NCBI RefSeq assembly: GCF_012927205.1
Contig: NZ_JABBGC010000001.1
Coordinates: 1,798,001-1,862,000, forward strand
Direction of reading: 5' to 3'
Length of the DNA: 64,000 nucleotides
Source of the DNA: Chitinophaga fulva
GTDB lineage: Bacteria; Bacteroidota; Bacteroidia; Chitinophagales; Chitinophagaceae
Shown here piece by piece: positions 54,558 through 63,475 of the stretch. A program made the position numbers and the translations under genes. The stretch's first letter is position 1, and each line of letters opens with the position of its first letter. The notes below the pieces were generated by a model, which saw only the letters and a list, made by a program, of their open reading frames with translations, did not search any database and was not told the DNA's origin.

Positions 54558-54631
54558 AGGGATATGGTTTTCAGTAAGAGGATAGTCTTATCGTCTCGGA
54601 TTTAGTCTGATGATGATGGCATTGGTATAAA

Positions 54632-54658
54632 TTTTTTACACATAGGGTATGTAAAAAA
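54632..54658 (-). terminator. Possible terminator after the SDR gene
   Basis: An imperfect palindrome with A6 and T6 ends (TTTTTTACA ... TGTAAAAAA), lying 60-85 bases past the SDR stop codon. The stem is A/T-rich and weak. Confidence 0.35.
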
Positions 54659-54716
54659 TATATAAATGATTTCAAATATAGAAAAACGGACTTAACTATG
54701 TACTCACATAAACGTG

Positions 54717-55472
54717 TTAATTTTTATCAATATAATAGGCGTTAGCCTGTTGCAACGGTGTTAGTACCAGGTCATTGATACACACATGCGGAGGCAGGGA
54801 CGTGCAGTAATACACTACATCAGCCACATCTTTGGCGCTCAACGGAATAAAGCCTTTATAGAATTCTTTGGCCTTGTTTTCATCACCTTTGAAACGAACA
54901 ATGGAAAACTCTGTTTCCGCAGCACCCGGGTGGACGGCCGTCACTTTGATCCGGTAAGGCAGCAGGTCTATCCGCATGCCCTGTGTGATAGCGTCTACGG
55001 CAGCTTTGGAGGCGCAATACACATTGCCTTTGGCGTATACATTTTTAGCGGCGGTAGAACCGATATTGATGATGTGGCCGTGAGTACGGGCGCGCATCCA
55101 TGGAATCACCACACGTGACACGTACAGCAAACCTTTTATATTAGTGTCTATCATCGCGTTCCAGTCATCCAGGTCTCCTTCATCGATGGTACTGAGACCG
55201 GCAGCCAGTCCGGCATTGTTGACCAGTATGTCCACCGCTTTCCATTCTTCAGGAATACCATGCAGCGTTTCCTGTACGGCCTTTTCATCACGTACATCGA
55301 AATTCAACGCCAGTACATTGGCGCCATATTCCTGTGATAACTGTATCTGTAAAGCGTCGAGCCTTTCTTTGCGCCGGCCGGTGATGATCACATCATATCC
55401 TTTTGAGGCAAATGTTTCTGCGCATGCCTGGCCAAAACCAGCGGTAGCACCTGTGATAAGAACGATTCCCAT
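54717..55472 (-). CDS. Short-chain dehydrogenase/reductase (YdfG-like)
   Basis: 251-residue classical SDR. The cofactor loop is GATAGFG (residues 8-14), followed by NNAG at 85-88. The catalytic triad Ser139-Tyr152-Lys156 is present, the last two in VYCASK. The TGRRKERL stretch after strand 2 supplies arginines that favour NADP(H). The sequence resembles the YdfG subgroup, which reduces serine-type hydroxy acids or malonic semialdehyde. The actual substrate cannot be inferred. It is a single gene with no operon partner. Confidence 0.87.
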   Translation of the reverse strand: MGIVLITGATAGFGQACAETFASKGYDVIITGRRKERLDALQIQLSQEYGANVLALNFDVRDEKAVQETLHGIPEEWKAVDILVNNAGLAAGLSTIDEGDLDDWNAMIDTNIKGLLYVSRVVIPWMRARTHGHIINIGSTAAKNVYAKGNVYCASKAAVDAITQGMRIDLLPYRIKVTAVHPGAAETEFSIVRFKGDENKAKEFYKGFIPLSAKDVADVVYYCTSLPPHVCINDLVLTPLQQANAYYIDKN

Positions 55473-55570
55473 AATAACTGATTAATGGCGATCACCATGG
55501 GTGAATGCCTGTTGAAACAATACTGTAAAATTAGCGTGATATTGCCTAAAAACGATACTTTTTCCGGTGG

Positions 55571-57499
55571 TCAACGGATGAGCGTGACAGTGCCCTTTTT
55601 AAATATTTCCCGGCCATTAAAATCAGTGCCTTGTAATATCCAGAGGTAGGTGTCCACCGGGGCGGGCATTCCTTTGTAGGTACCGTCCCATCCGCTTCTG
55701 AAGTCGGTAGACGAATAGATTTCCTGTCCCCAGCGGTTAAATATCCGGAAGAATTTATAATTGACAATGCCCACGGGAATAAAGCGGAAGCGGTCGTTGA
55801 TACCGTCGCCATTGGGGGTGAAGGCGTTGGGGATGTACATCTCCGGGCCGGTATAATATTTTACGCTGATGGTATCATATCCGGTACAGCCCTGCTGATT
55901 GGACACCCGCAGTACATAAGTGATGTCTTTGTTATAGTTCAGCAACGGGTGTGCAATACCGGGATCGCTCAGGCCATCGGAAGGCTGCCAGGAATAAATA
56001 TTGCCGCCGCTGCCCTGCATGACCATGGTCTGCCCTTTGGCCAAAATGGTATCATTGCCGGCAAAAGGAAATACTTCGTATATGCGTATGCTTTGGGTAA
56101 CCGTTTTATCGCATTGTTTATCGGTATGCAACGTGAGGGAAACGGTGTAGAGGTTGCCTTTATCGAACCGGTGCGCTATGTCACGCGTGTTGCCCATGAC
56201 CAGCACACTGTCTGCTACGCCGAATTCCCACGTGCGGCTGATAATGTTGCCCCAGCGATAAGAGGAAGTGTCGGTGAAGCTGATAGGGTCTCCTTTGCAA
56301 ACCCCGCTGCTGGTAAAGCCTGCCTGTAACCCGGGATAATTGCGCACGATTCCGGTAATACTGTCACTACAGGAAAGGTGAGGGTTGACTACCAGTTTTA
56401 CTTTATAAACACCGGTATCCGGATACTGGTGAAAGAAAATGGTTTTGTCTGCTGTAGTAGTATCAGTACCATCCCCGAAGGTCCAGTAATAGGAAGATGT
56501 ATAACCCGCTATACTGTAATTGGGGAACGCTACCTGTAGTTCAGGTGATTCCGTACAGTTGTTGAGTACCGATGGGAAACCGGCCACAATCTTGGTGGTA
56601 CAGTCAAACACAGTGAGCAGGATATCTTTGCTATGGGTGCCCAATAGTCTTTTAGTCACCCTGTCAAACTCGTTCACACATACCGTGACCACGAATTTAC
56701 CTGCCCTGTCGGGCGTGCAGGTGATCATGCCCTGATTATCGATCGAGATGGCCGGATTACCGCCCATCGGGTTGGAGCCGGAATACGGTGGGATATACCG
56801 TACCGTGGAATTGTAGGGCGGAGGGGTGGTGGAATTGGTTTCATTGTTGACTGTGCCATCTGTCAACGCGCTGCAAAGATGATAGGTCAGACTGTCGCCA
56901 TCTTCATCAAAAGCAGCATAGTTTATTTTGAACGGCATCTTATTACAAATCACAATGGCGGAGTCTTTGTTGAAATAAGCGCTGTTGTTGTAGGGCCTGG
57001 ATTCTGTGCCGGGTATGATGGTATAGTAGGTAGAGCCTTCATGCTCGGAATCATATATGTTGGTCAGCTTTTCACCCCGGCAGCAACGTTGTGATGCTAC
57101 ATAGTATCCTCCGGGTATAGGCGCCAGGTCTATAGTGGCAGTATAAAAGGCTACTTCAAGATGCTGTGCCTGCGGAGCGAGACAGGGATTTTTGAGGGTA
57201 TCTATCAGGGGGACTACCTTGCTGATATAGAGGTATACGGAAGACAGCACCCGGGTGCCGCTGGCGGTGTATACATTGGCCGCCACCGGATTTTCGAACC
57301 GGTCAATACAACCCTGCCGGTCGCCGCAGGTAAAGTCTGCGTCACGGTATAGTTTAAGGGTGATGAGATAATGGTAGCGGGAATTATCTCCATTCATACC
57401 TATCGTCTTGTAATAAATTTCGCCACCAATGATGTGGTAGGCGGCTGTGTGGAGATGAAACAAACAGCAGCCAAGTACCAATAACAGGGTGCTCTTCAT
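55571..57499 (-). CDS. Secreted PKD-domain protein with T9SS type B sorting domain
   Basis: 642 residues with a signal peptide (residues 1-17, then AAYHIIGGEIYYK). The N-terminal HIIGG domain is shared with the next protein. At least two PKD-like repeats follow (SYYWTFGDGTD, SRTWEFGVADS). The last 85 residues form the gliding-motility-associated C-terminal domain: YIPNAFTPNGDGINDRF, IFNRWGQEIY, GWDGTYKGMPAPVDTYLW and a final KGTVTLIR. This domain targets proteins to T9SS export through SprA and PorV-type partners. It probably acts at the cell surface as an adhesin or matrix protein. Paralogue of the 883-residue protein upstream, separated by 154 bases. Confidence 0.9.
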   Translation of the reverse strand: MKSTLLLVLGCCLFHLHTAAYHIIGGEIYYKTIGMNGDNSRYHYLITLKLYRDADFTCGDRQGCIDRFENPVAANVYTASGTRVLSSVYLYISKVVPLIDTLKNPCLAPQAQHLEVAFYTATIDLAPIPGGYYVASQRCCRGEKLTNIYDSEHEGSTYYTIIPGTESRPYNNSAYFNKDSAIVICNKMPFKINYAAFDEDGDSLTYHLCSALTDGTVNNETNSTTPPPYNSTVRYIPPYSGSNPMGGNPAISIDNQGMITCTPDRAGKFVVTVCVNEFDRVTKRLLGTHSKDILLTVFDCTTKIVAGFPSVLNNCTESPELQVAFPNYSIAGYTSSYYWTFGDGTDTTTADKTIFFHQYPDTGVYKVKLVVNPHLSCSDSITGIVRNYPGLQAGFTSSGVCKGDPISFTDTSSYRWGNIISRTWEFGVADSVLVMGNTRDIAHRFDKGNLYTVSLTLHTDKQCDKTVTQSIRIYEVFPFAGNDTILAKGQTMVMQGSGGNIYSWQPSDGLSDPGIAHPLLNYNKDITYVLRVSNQQGCTGYDTISVKYYTGPEMYIPNAFTPNGDGINDRFRFIPVGIVNYKFFRIFNRWGQEIYSSTDFRSGWDGTYKGMPAPVDTYLWILQGTDFNGREIFKKGTVTLIR

Positions 57500-57653
57500 G
57501 TTTGGGGGTTACTACTATCTGAATTTAACAAAAAAAAAGCAGACCCGGTTCAATCGGATAGGGGTTTATTTCCCGGTACCACAGAGGGTTTGAGGTGAGT
57601 TGATTACATGCAATTAAATATCGGAATACCTAATGACTTACCTGTCAGCAGAT

Positions 57654-60305
57654 TTATCTGACAAGGGTGACGGTGCCTTTCCGGAGTACGGTTTTATTGT
57701 TGACGTCCTTGCCTTGTACCACCCATACATAGGTGCCGATAGGTGCAGGCTGGCCATTTACCCTGCCATCCCATCCCTTCATGTAAGCGGTGTTGTCGTA
57801 CATCAGTTTTCCCCAGCGGTCAAACACGCGGAAGAAGTCCATTTGTACCATGCCCACCGGTATCGGCCGGAATACATCGTTCAGCCCATCTCCATTGGGC
57901 GAAAAGGCGTTAGGGATATAGATTTCCGGACCTGCAATGAAACGAATGAAGATATCGTCAGTGCCGGAGCAACCTTCTTTGCTGTAGGCTGTAACGGTAT
58001 AGGTAACATCACGGTTGATCAGCGTCACCGGATTGGGGATGTTAGGATTGTTCAAACCGGTGACCGGCGTCCAGGTATACCGCAAACCACCAGTGGCCAG
58101 CAGCTGGAACGGCACATTGAGCATAACGATGGTGTCGTTGCCTGCAAAGGCATGTACCTGGGGTACGACCTGTACCAGTACACTGGCAGTCACTTTTTTA
58201 GGGCATCCCAGTGTATCCGTGACAGTTACCGTAAAACGGGTGGTGTCTACAGGGTAGGCAAAGGTATTAGGAAGGGTGGGATCTTTCACATAAAAGGAAG
58301 GGGTCCATCTGTAGGAGGAGCCACCTTCGGCCCGCAGGAGAACAGGCATGCCGAAACAGATCGTTGTGTCCGGGTAGGCAACTGCCTTGGGCGGGTCTAC
58401 TACCTTCAGGCTAACGGTATCGGCTGTATAACATTTTCCGAGACTGGCCAGGACGCTGTAAGTCTGCCGGGGAGGGGCCGGTGTAACAAATGCATCGATC
58501 AGGTTACTGACCACCTGGTTGTTGCCCAGGTTGGTCCACTGATAGGCATAGGCGCCGTCTGTTTCTACGGAGAGATGGACTTCATCGCCGGTGCAAACGG
58601 TACTGTCGCCTGGTACTGTCTGAATCAGTAGTGAGTCCCTTACATCAATCGCGATCCTTTTTTCGTTGGTGCATCCCTGTTGGTCGGTGAACTTAACGGT
58701 GTAGGCTGTGTCTATCCTGGGAAACACGATCGGATTGGGCGTATTGGGATTCAATATTTTATAGTTGTCCGGTGTCCATTGGTAGGTGCCCGGCATATCG
58801 GAGGCGGCCCACATATGGAGGCTGTCCCTGTAGCACAGCAGGGTGTCTGCAGTAGCGCTGAAGGGCGGACGGTCATATACGGTAAACGGATGGAGGATGT
58901 TTTTTTCACAGCCCACAGTAGAGCGTACAAACAGTTGCACATTATAGGTGCCTGGTTGTTTATACTGGAAGCGGGGAGCGGGAGTATTGGTCGTATCATC
59001 GGCATTGCCGGTGCCGAAATCCCATTTGTAGTAGGACACTATGCCGCGGTCTACCCGCGTTACATCCGGTGTAAATACAGAAGGTTTTTCGGTACACAGT
59101 CCGGCCACCCTGAAATCAGGATCGAATTTCGGATAGGCGTATACGGTAGCCATGGCGCTGTCGCCGCAGTTACTGTCTTTGTCCACCCATAGCTTTACGG
59201 AATAAGTTCCTTCTTTGGCGTAGGTATGGGGAAGGGGATCGGGGGAGGTGACCGTCAGCAGGGGCGTACCGTCGCCGAAGTCCCAGGTGTAGGGTTTGCC
59301 TAAGGTACTGTTGTTGATGAAGGTGATCGTAAGGCTGCTGCAGTCGGCATATTTTTCCGGCATGGCGGCAGTCACCTGCTTGATACAGGTGGTCACAGTG
59401 ATATGAAAATCTTTGCGGAGGGTACCTATTTTTTTTCCGTTACGGTATTCATTCACACAGACAGTCACCACATATTTTCCGGCGGCGGGTGCGGTACCGG
59501 AGATGATGCCGGTTTTGCGGTTAATAACAACCTTAGGTCCGAGGGGAGACCCTCCACTGAAAGGAGAAATGTACTGCACAAAATCATAGGGAGGATTCTT
59601 TGCCATGGGAGGGATTCCGTTTTGTGGTGTCAGGTCACCGCCCTTGTAGGCGTCACAGAATTCATATTCCAGCTGGTCACCGTCGATGTCGGATGCAGAA
59701 AAATCGTATTCAAACTTTTTGTCGGCGCACACCAGGATCGCTTCTTCTTTGTTAAAAGCCGGGCTGGAGTTTTTCACCGTGTTGCTCACCGGGTCCACAG
59801 CGCCGGTTTTGGTGCCCGGGATTTCTGCAAAATAGGTGGCGCCGGTGCCGCGGTCGTTAGATCCCTGAATGGGTTCAGCCACGATATTCATCATAAAGGG
59901 ATCGCGGCAACAGCTCTGAAAGGCTATCGTGTATCCGTCTTCGTTACTGGGCAGGGTGATAGTTGTCTCATAGGTACCTACCTGGAAGCAGATTCTGGGC
60001 GGGTTGACAATACAAGGATCTATCTGGGTGGCGGTTTTAACTTCGAAGTTGGTGCGGTCAATCGGGTATTGGGCAACGTAGCCGTTATTTTTTTTATCGA
60101 AAGAAGCCAGGATAACGCTTCTGGGCATTTCTGCAATCCGCTCCCCGGTTTCACAGATGCGGTATAGCTTCAGTGTTACCTGGTAGGTGTTCATTCCGCT
60201 TTCGGACCGTAGTAATTTGTAGAAAATCTGGCCGCCGATAATATGGCTGGCATACACGGGGAGAGTGCATACAAAGCATATCAGGAGAAGAGTTATTTTC
60301 TTCAA
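57654..60305 (-). CDS. Large secreted PKD-domain protein with T9SS type B sorting domain
   Basis: 883 residues: signal peptide (about 1-19, ending YAS before HIIGG), the shared HIIGGQIFYK N-terminal domain, two PKD repeats (YTWDFGDGTPL, YYKWDFGTGN) and a run of Ig-like repeats with repeated YQWTP/YRWTP strands. It ends with the type B domain (YIPNAFSPNGDGLND, VFDRWGKLMY, GWDGRVNGQPAPIGTY, final KGTVTLVR). It is likely exported by T9SS and displayed on the surface. The HIIGG and type B domains are close to those of the downstream paralogue, so the pair probably arose by duplication with gain or loss of the middle repeats. Confidence 0.9.
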   Translation of the reverse strand: MKKITLLLICFVCTLPVYASHIIGGQIFYKLLRSESGMNTYQVTLKLYRICETGERIAEMPRSVILASFDKKNNGYVAQYPIDRTNFEVKTATQIDPCIVNPPRICFQVGTYETTITLPSNEDGYTIAFQSCCRDPFMMNIVAEPIQGSNDRGTGATYFAEIPGTKTGAVDPVSNTVKNSSPAFNKEEAILVCADKKFEYDFSASDIDGDQLEYEFCDAYKGGDLTPQNGIPPMAKNPPYDFVQYISPFSGGSPLGPKVVINRKTGIISGTAPAAGKYVVTVCVNEYRNGKKIGTLRKDFHITVTTCIKQVTAAMPEKYADCSSLTITFINNSTLGKPYTWDFGDGTPLLTVTSPDPLPHTYAKEGTYSVKLWVDKDSNCGDSAMATVYAYPKFDPDFRVAGLCTEKPSVFTPDVTRVDRGIVSYYKWDFGTGNADDTTNTPAPRFQYKQPGTYNVQLFVRSTVGCEKNILHPFTVYDRPPFSATADTLLCYRDSLHMWAASDMPGTYQWTPDNYKILNPNTPNPIVFPRIDTAYTVKFTDQQGCTNEKRIAIDVRDSLLIQTVPGDSTVCTGDEVHLSVETDGAYAYQWTNLGNNQVVSNLIDAFVTPAPPRQTYSVLASLGKCYTADTVSLKVVDPPKAVAYPDTTICFGMPVLLRAEGGSSYRWTPSFYVKDPTLPNTFAYPVDTTRFTVTVTDTLGCPKKVTASVLVQVVPQVHAFAGNDTIVMLNVPFQLLATGGLRYTWTPVTGLNNPNIPNPVTLINRDVTYTVTAYSKEGCSGTDDIFIRFIAGPEIYIPNAFSPNGDGLNDVFRPIPVGMVQMDFFRVFDRWGKLMYDNTAYMKGWDGRVNGQPAPIGTYVWVVQGKDVNNKTVLRKGTVTLVR

Positions 60306-60341
60306 AGCAGGGCGATTTTGGTTGTGGTGATAAAAGTCTTG

Positions 60342-61133
60342 TCAAAGTTGACAGAACTCCACAAACTGCTGCAGGATCAGGTTGGCAGTTTCATATATTT
60401 CCCACATTCCCATATGTCCCACTTCATCGAAAATATGAATGCTGCTTACCCTGGGGAGGGTTATCTGCGGCAATATGATGTCTGTCGGTATGGCTGCATC
60501 ATCTTTTCCGATGATGAACAGCACAGGTATCGTTGTGTTTTTGAGTATGCCGGTGCGGTCCGGGCGCTGCATCATAGCTTCATAATAGGCTATCATAGCT
60601 GCGTCGGTGCACTGCATGCCCATTTGTACATAGGCGTCTGTACGGTCAGGCTGCGCAGTTTTGAATACGGGACTGAACATGTTTGGCAGGGTTTGTCTGA
60701 CAAAAGTTTCAGCGCCATATTGTTGTATCATCCGGATGGATTTCCGGCGGGCTTCTTTTTTCTCCTCGGTGTCCGCGGTGGCTGTAGAGTGGAATAGTCC
60801 CAGTCCCTGCACCAGCTGCGGGTATTTTTCAGTGAGCGCGAGGGCTACATAGCCGCCCATAGAATGACCGATGATCGTTGCTTTATCCACATTTTCGGCT
60901 AACAGGATGGTATACACGTAATCTGCCATGGACTCGATGGTCAGTGGTGTTGTCAAAGGGACGTTTCCTGCACCCGGAAGGTCCGGGGTGATAACGCGGA
61001 AGCGGTCTTTGAGATAAGCCTGCTGGATGTCCCACAGACCGGCATTTTCTGCAAAACCGTGAATGAGTACTACCACCGGGCCGGTGCCCTGATCATCGTA
61101 TTGGCTGTTTCCGTTATCCGTTGTTTTCCGCAT
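60342..61133 (-). CDS. Alpha/beta hydrolase
   Basis: 263 residues of the alpha/beta-hydrolase fold. The oxyanion motif HGFAEN is at residue 25, the nucleophile elbow GHSMGG at 89-94 (Ser91), the acid probably Asp211 or 212 in GKDDAAIP and the base His240 in DEVGHMGMWE. There is no signal peptide, so it is cytoplasmic. Substrate unknown; esterase, lactonase or haloperoxidase-like activities are all possible. It overlaps the end of lnt by 20 bases, so the two are co-transcribed. Confidence 0.85.
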   Translation of the reverse strand: MRKTTDNGNSQYDDQGTGPVVVLIHGFAENAGLWDIQQAYLKDRFRVITPDLPGAGNVPLTTPLTIESMADYVYTILLAENVDKATIIGHSMGGYVALALTEKYPQLVQGLGLFHSTATADTEEKKEARRKSIRMIQQYGAETFVRQTLPNMFSPVFKTAQPDRTDAYVQMGMQCTDAAMIAYYEAMMQRPDRTGILKNTTIPVLFIIGKDDAAIPTDIILPQITLPRVSSIHIFDEVGHMGMWEIYETANLILQQFVEFCQL

Positions 61134-62727
61134 GTCTTAAGCCGGGAATAAATCGTGAAATAAAAGCATGTACCAGCAACAAGATACAAAATATTACTGC
61201 TCCTTTGGACAGAAGATCGCCATTTCTGACGTAGAACGTTTGTTCCCGCCTGGGAGTTACAGCTGCCTTAAAAACGGCTTCCTCCCAGTAGGGTTGCGGT
61301 TGATACAGGTTGCCCGCAGGGTCTATCACGGCAGAGATGCCGGTATTGGCGCTTCTCACTACCCATTTGCGGGTTTCGATCGCACGTATACGGGCATACT
61401 GCAGATGTTGCCGGTGCCCTTCGGTGCGGCCCCACCAGCCGTCGTTGGTGATGACCATCAGCAGGTCGGCACCGGATTTCGTACCGTCTGCCACGTAGTC
61501 GCTGAAAACAGACTCGTAACAAATGGTGGGAAATATATTGATGCTGTCTGCTGGGTTGGTCAGCAGGGTAGCGCCAGGCGTACGGCCATAGCCACCGGTA
61601 ATGCCGCCAAAATCGAGGGCCAGCGTTTGCATGAAGGAGAGGTACCGTACATAGGGAATCAGCTCTACGCCGGGCACCAGTTCATATTTATGGTAAACCT
61701 GGATGTTTTGTGAGGTGTCAATTTGCAGGGCAGTATTGAACGGCTCCCATGCAGTGCCGTCTTCCATCCGGCGGGCGGTGGCGGGTACTTCCTCCGTCCC
61801 ACTGTACTGTTTCATGGTAACAGCGCCGGTGATCACTTTGGCTTTAGGATACCGCAACAGCATGCGGCGGATGGCCTGTACCTCCGGTTGGTAGTTCAAC
61901 TGGTGCTCCCAGGCGCCCTGGGGAAACAGGGCTGTTTCCGGCCATACAATATATCGGGTAGTGCTGTCTGCTTTGGATTCTGAAAGACGGATGAACTTTT
62001 CCAGTTGCTGCATCACAGAGCTGGGCGTAAACTTTTCATCATAGGGATCGATGTTGGGCTGCACCACGACCACACTGATTTTCCGCGCCGGATCGTCCGG
62101 CGTGGGGTGGATGAATGTGGAGCAGAGCAGGGGCAGCAGGATGACAGCTGCCGGTTTCCATATTTCCTGGCGGAGCAGTTGGCCCCAGCTGAGGTCGTAT
62201 ATCCGTGCCCGTTTCCACACCTGGTAAAGCGTGATGTTGGCCAGCAGTACCCAGAGGGTGCCGCCGCTGGCGCCGGTGAACTGGTACCATTGTATCCATC
62301 CCGGCCTCATGGCGAATGCGTTGCCCAGCACGAGCCAGGGCCAGCTCAGTTCCCATGTCTGATGTATCAGTTCAAACGTGAGCCAATATACGATCAGGGC
62401 AAAATAAGACACTGTTTCCGGGAGGCGCCGGCGGCTGTTCTTGTAAGCCAGCCAGGGAATGCTCATCAGCAGCGCGTTAAAGCTGTTGGCGAATACACCG
62501 CTGGCGGGTACAGTGGTGTTGCCTACCCACCAGGTAGTCGCCACATTCCATATCAAAAAAGAGAAAAATATCCATCCAAAATATTTCCCCCTGTGCTGTA
62601 CTTTTTCTGTCAGGTACAATAATGGTGTGAAACCGATGAAAACCAGTGGGGTCAGGGACATAGTGGGCCAGGCCAGCCATAATAACAGGCCGCTGAAAAT
62701 GCTGCAGAGGAAAACGGATAATTTCAT
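61114..62727 (-). CDS. lnt: Apolipoprotein N-acyltransferase
   Basis: Polytopic inner-membrane enzyme that adds the third acyl chain to the N-terminal Cys of lipoproteins. The first 205 residues hold about six membrane helices. A nitrilase-type periplasmic domain follows with the catalytic triad Glu264 (WPETALFP), Lys347 (YHKYELVPGVE) and Cys403 (PTICYES). The C-terminus has one more membrane helix. I choose the ATG at 62727, giving 537 residues; 14 upstream codons look unrelated. Substrates include lipoproteins encoded in this window (BamD, the DUF4296 protein, the Asp-box protein). Confidence 0.92.
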   Translation of the reverse strand: MKLSVFLCSIFSGLLLWLAWPTMSLTPLVFIGFTPLLYLTEKVQHRGKYFGWIFFSFLIWNVATTWWVGNTTVPASGVFANSFNALLMSIPWLAYKNSRRRLPETVSYFALIVYWLTFELIHQTWELSWPWLVLGNAFAMRPGWIQWYQFTGASGGTLWVLLANITLYQVWKRARIYDLSWGQLLRQEIWKPAAVILLPLLCSTFIHPTPDDPARKISVVVVQPNIDPYDEKFTPSSVMQQLEKFIRLSESKADSTTRYIVWPETALFPQGAWEHQLNYQPEVQAIRRMLLRYPKAKVITGAVTMKQYSGTEEVPATARRMEDGTAWEPFNTALQIDTSQNIQVYHKYELVPGVELIPYVRYLSFMQTLALDFGGITGGYGRTPGATLLTNPADSINIFPTICYESVFSDYVADGTKSGADLLMVITNDGWWGRTEGHRQHLQYARIRAIETRKWVVRSANTGISAVIDPAGNLYQPQPYWEEAVFKAAVTPRREQTFYVRNGDLLSKGAVIFCILLLVHAFISRFIPGLRHAENNG

Positions 62728-62994
62728 GATTGGATATAAATCAAACAGGGGCGAAGATAAGGAAAGCACCCGCGCTATTTTAAGTAGATTTTAATGATTT
62801 AATTCAATATTAAAACGGACATTTATTATAGTCACATGATAAAAAAACAGGAAATCTCTTGATAAGTAGAGAATATGAATTATGAAAAATCATATATGTC
62901 TGCTCTTGAAAAGTTTAACAATTTTTTCATAATTTAGACCATTCGATGATACATATCGGACTGATCGCATAAAAAGTATGTAACTGTCCACAAC
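62728..62994. other. A/T-rich upstream half of the lnt to SusC-like gene gap
   Basis: No gene seen. The stretch contains an element TTG followed after 21 bases by TAATTTAG (about 62906-62937), a 7/8 match to TAnnTTTG, which could start a plus-strand transcript covering the structured segment downstream. A minus-strand promoter for lnt must also lie here, but none is clear. Confidence 0.3.
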
Positions 62995-63220
62995 GCGTTA
63001 TAAAGTCAACTGGAGAGCCGTAGAAAGGAACGATGAAAATGCTGGGCTGCTGGACGCAGCCGTCAACCGAAGCATAGGAACTTGTTAGAAATTAATTAAA
63101 GGAAGACGTGGGCTGGGCGTCAGTATTATCCAGCCAGGTTACGTTACCTTACTCGTGAAGCGATGATATGGGCCCGGTCCTCCCGGACAAGGCAACACAT
63201 ATTGTGCTTAAAAGGTTTTT
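62995..63220 (+). ncRNA. Candidate structured RNA or long leader
   Basis: A GC-richer segment between A/T-rich flanks with no open frame. Hairpins visible by eye: GGCTGC/GCAGCC (63045-63050 with 63056-63061, 5-base loop), GGCTGG/CCAGCC (63111-63116 with 63130-63135), GTCC/GGAC around TCCC (near 63177-63188), and CACA/TGTG around TAT (near 63196-63206). Strand is assumed from the downstream gene. It does not match RNase P, tmRNA, SRP RNA or the TPP, cobalamin or SAM riboswitch cores that I could recall. Confidence 0.3.
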
Positions 63221-63475
63221 GCATCATCTAAATCAAAAAAACAACATCTAAATCTAAAACAGCGACCAATTATCTGAACACTTAAGCCAAGCGCTTAACT
63301 AGTCACCATTTCCCGGATCATCACTGTCACACAACTGGCACTACGTCCCGGATCAGGATTTTATTGTCTACTAAAACCTTTTAGTGCGTATAACTATAAT
63401 GGCTATACGAACTAAGAGATGGCTATGCCATTGCTATCAGGTATCAGAAATCATCTTTCAAAATCTAAATTGCTC
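63221..63475 (+). other. Leader region of the SusC-like gene
   Basis: No open frame. Contains a direct repeat TCCCGGATCA at 63311-63320 and 63346-63355 (35 bases apart), ATCTAAATC-type A-rich repeats near 63228-63256, and a repeated GGCTAT motif near 63410-63425. These may be operator or RNA elements, but nothing can be assigned with confidence. Confidence 0.3.

Noticed and set aside
57633..58631. 332-codon frame opposite the 883-residue PKD protein
   Set aside because: Antisense shadow; the minus-strand gene has signal peptide, PKD repeats and sorting domain.
62995..63220. RNase P, tmRNA, SRP RNA, group I/II intron core or common riboswitch
   Set aside because: The conserved core sequences of these families that I could recall are not present.
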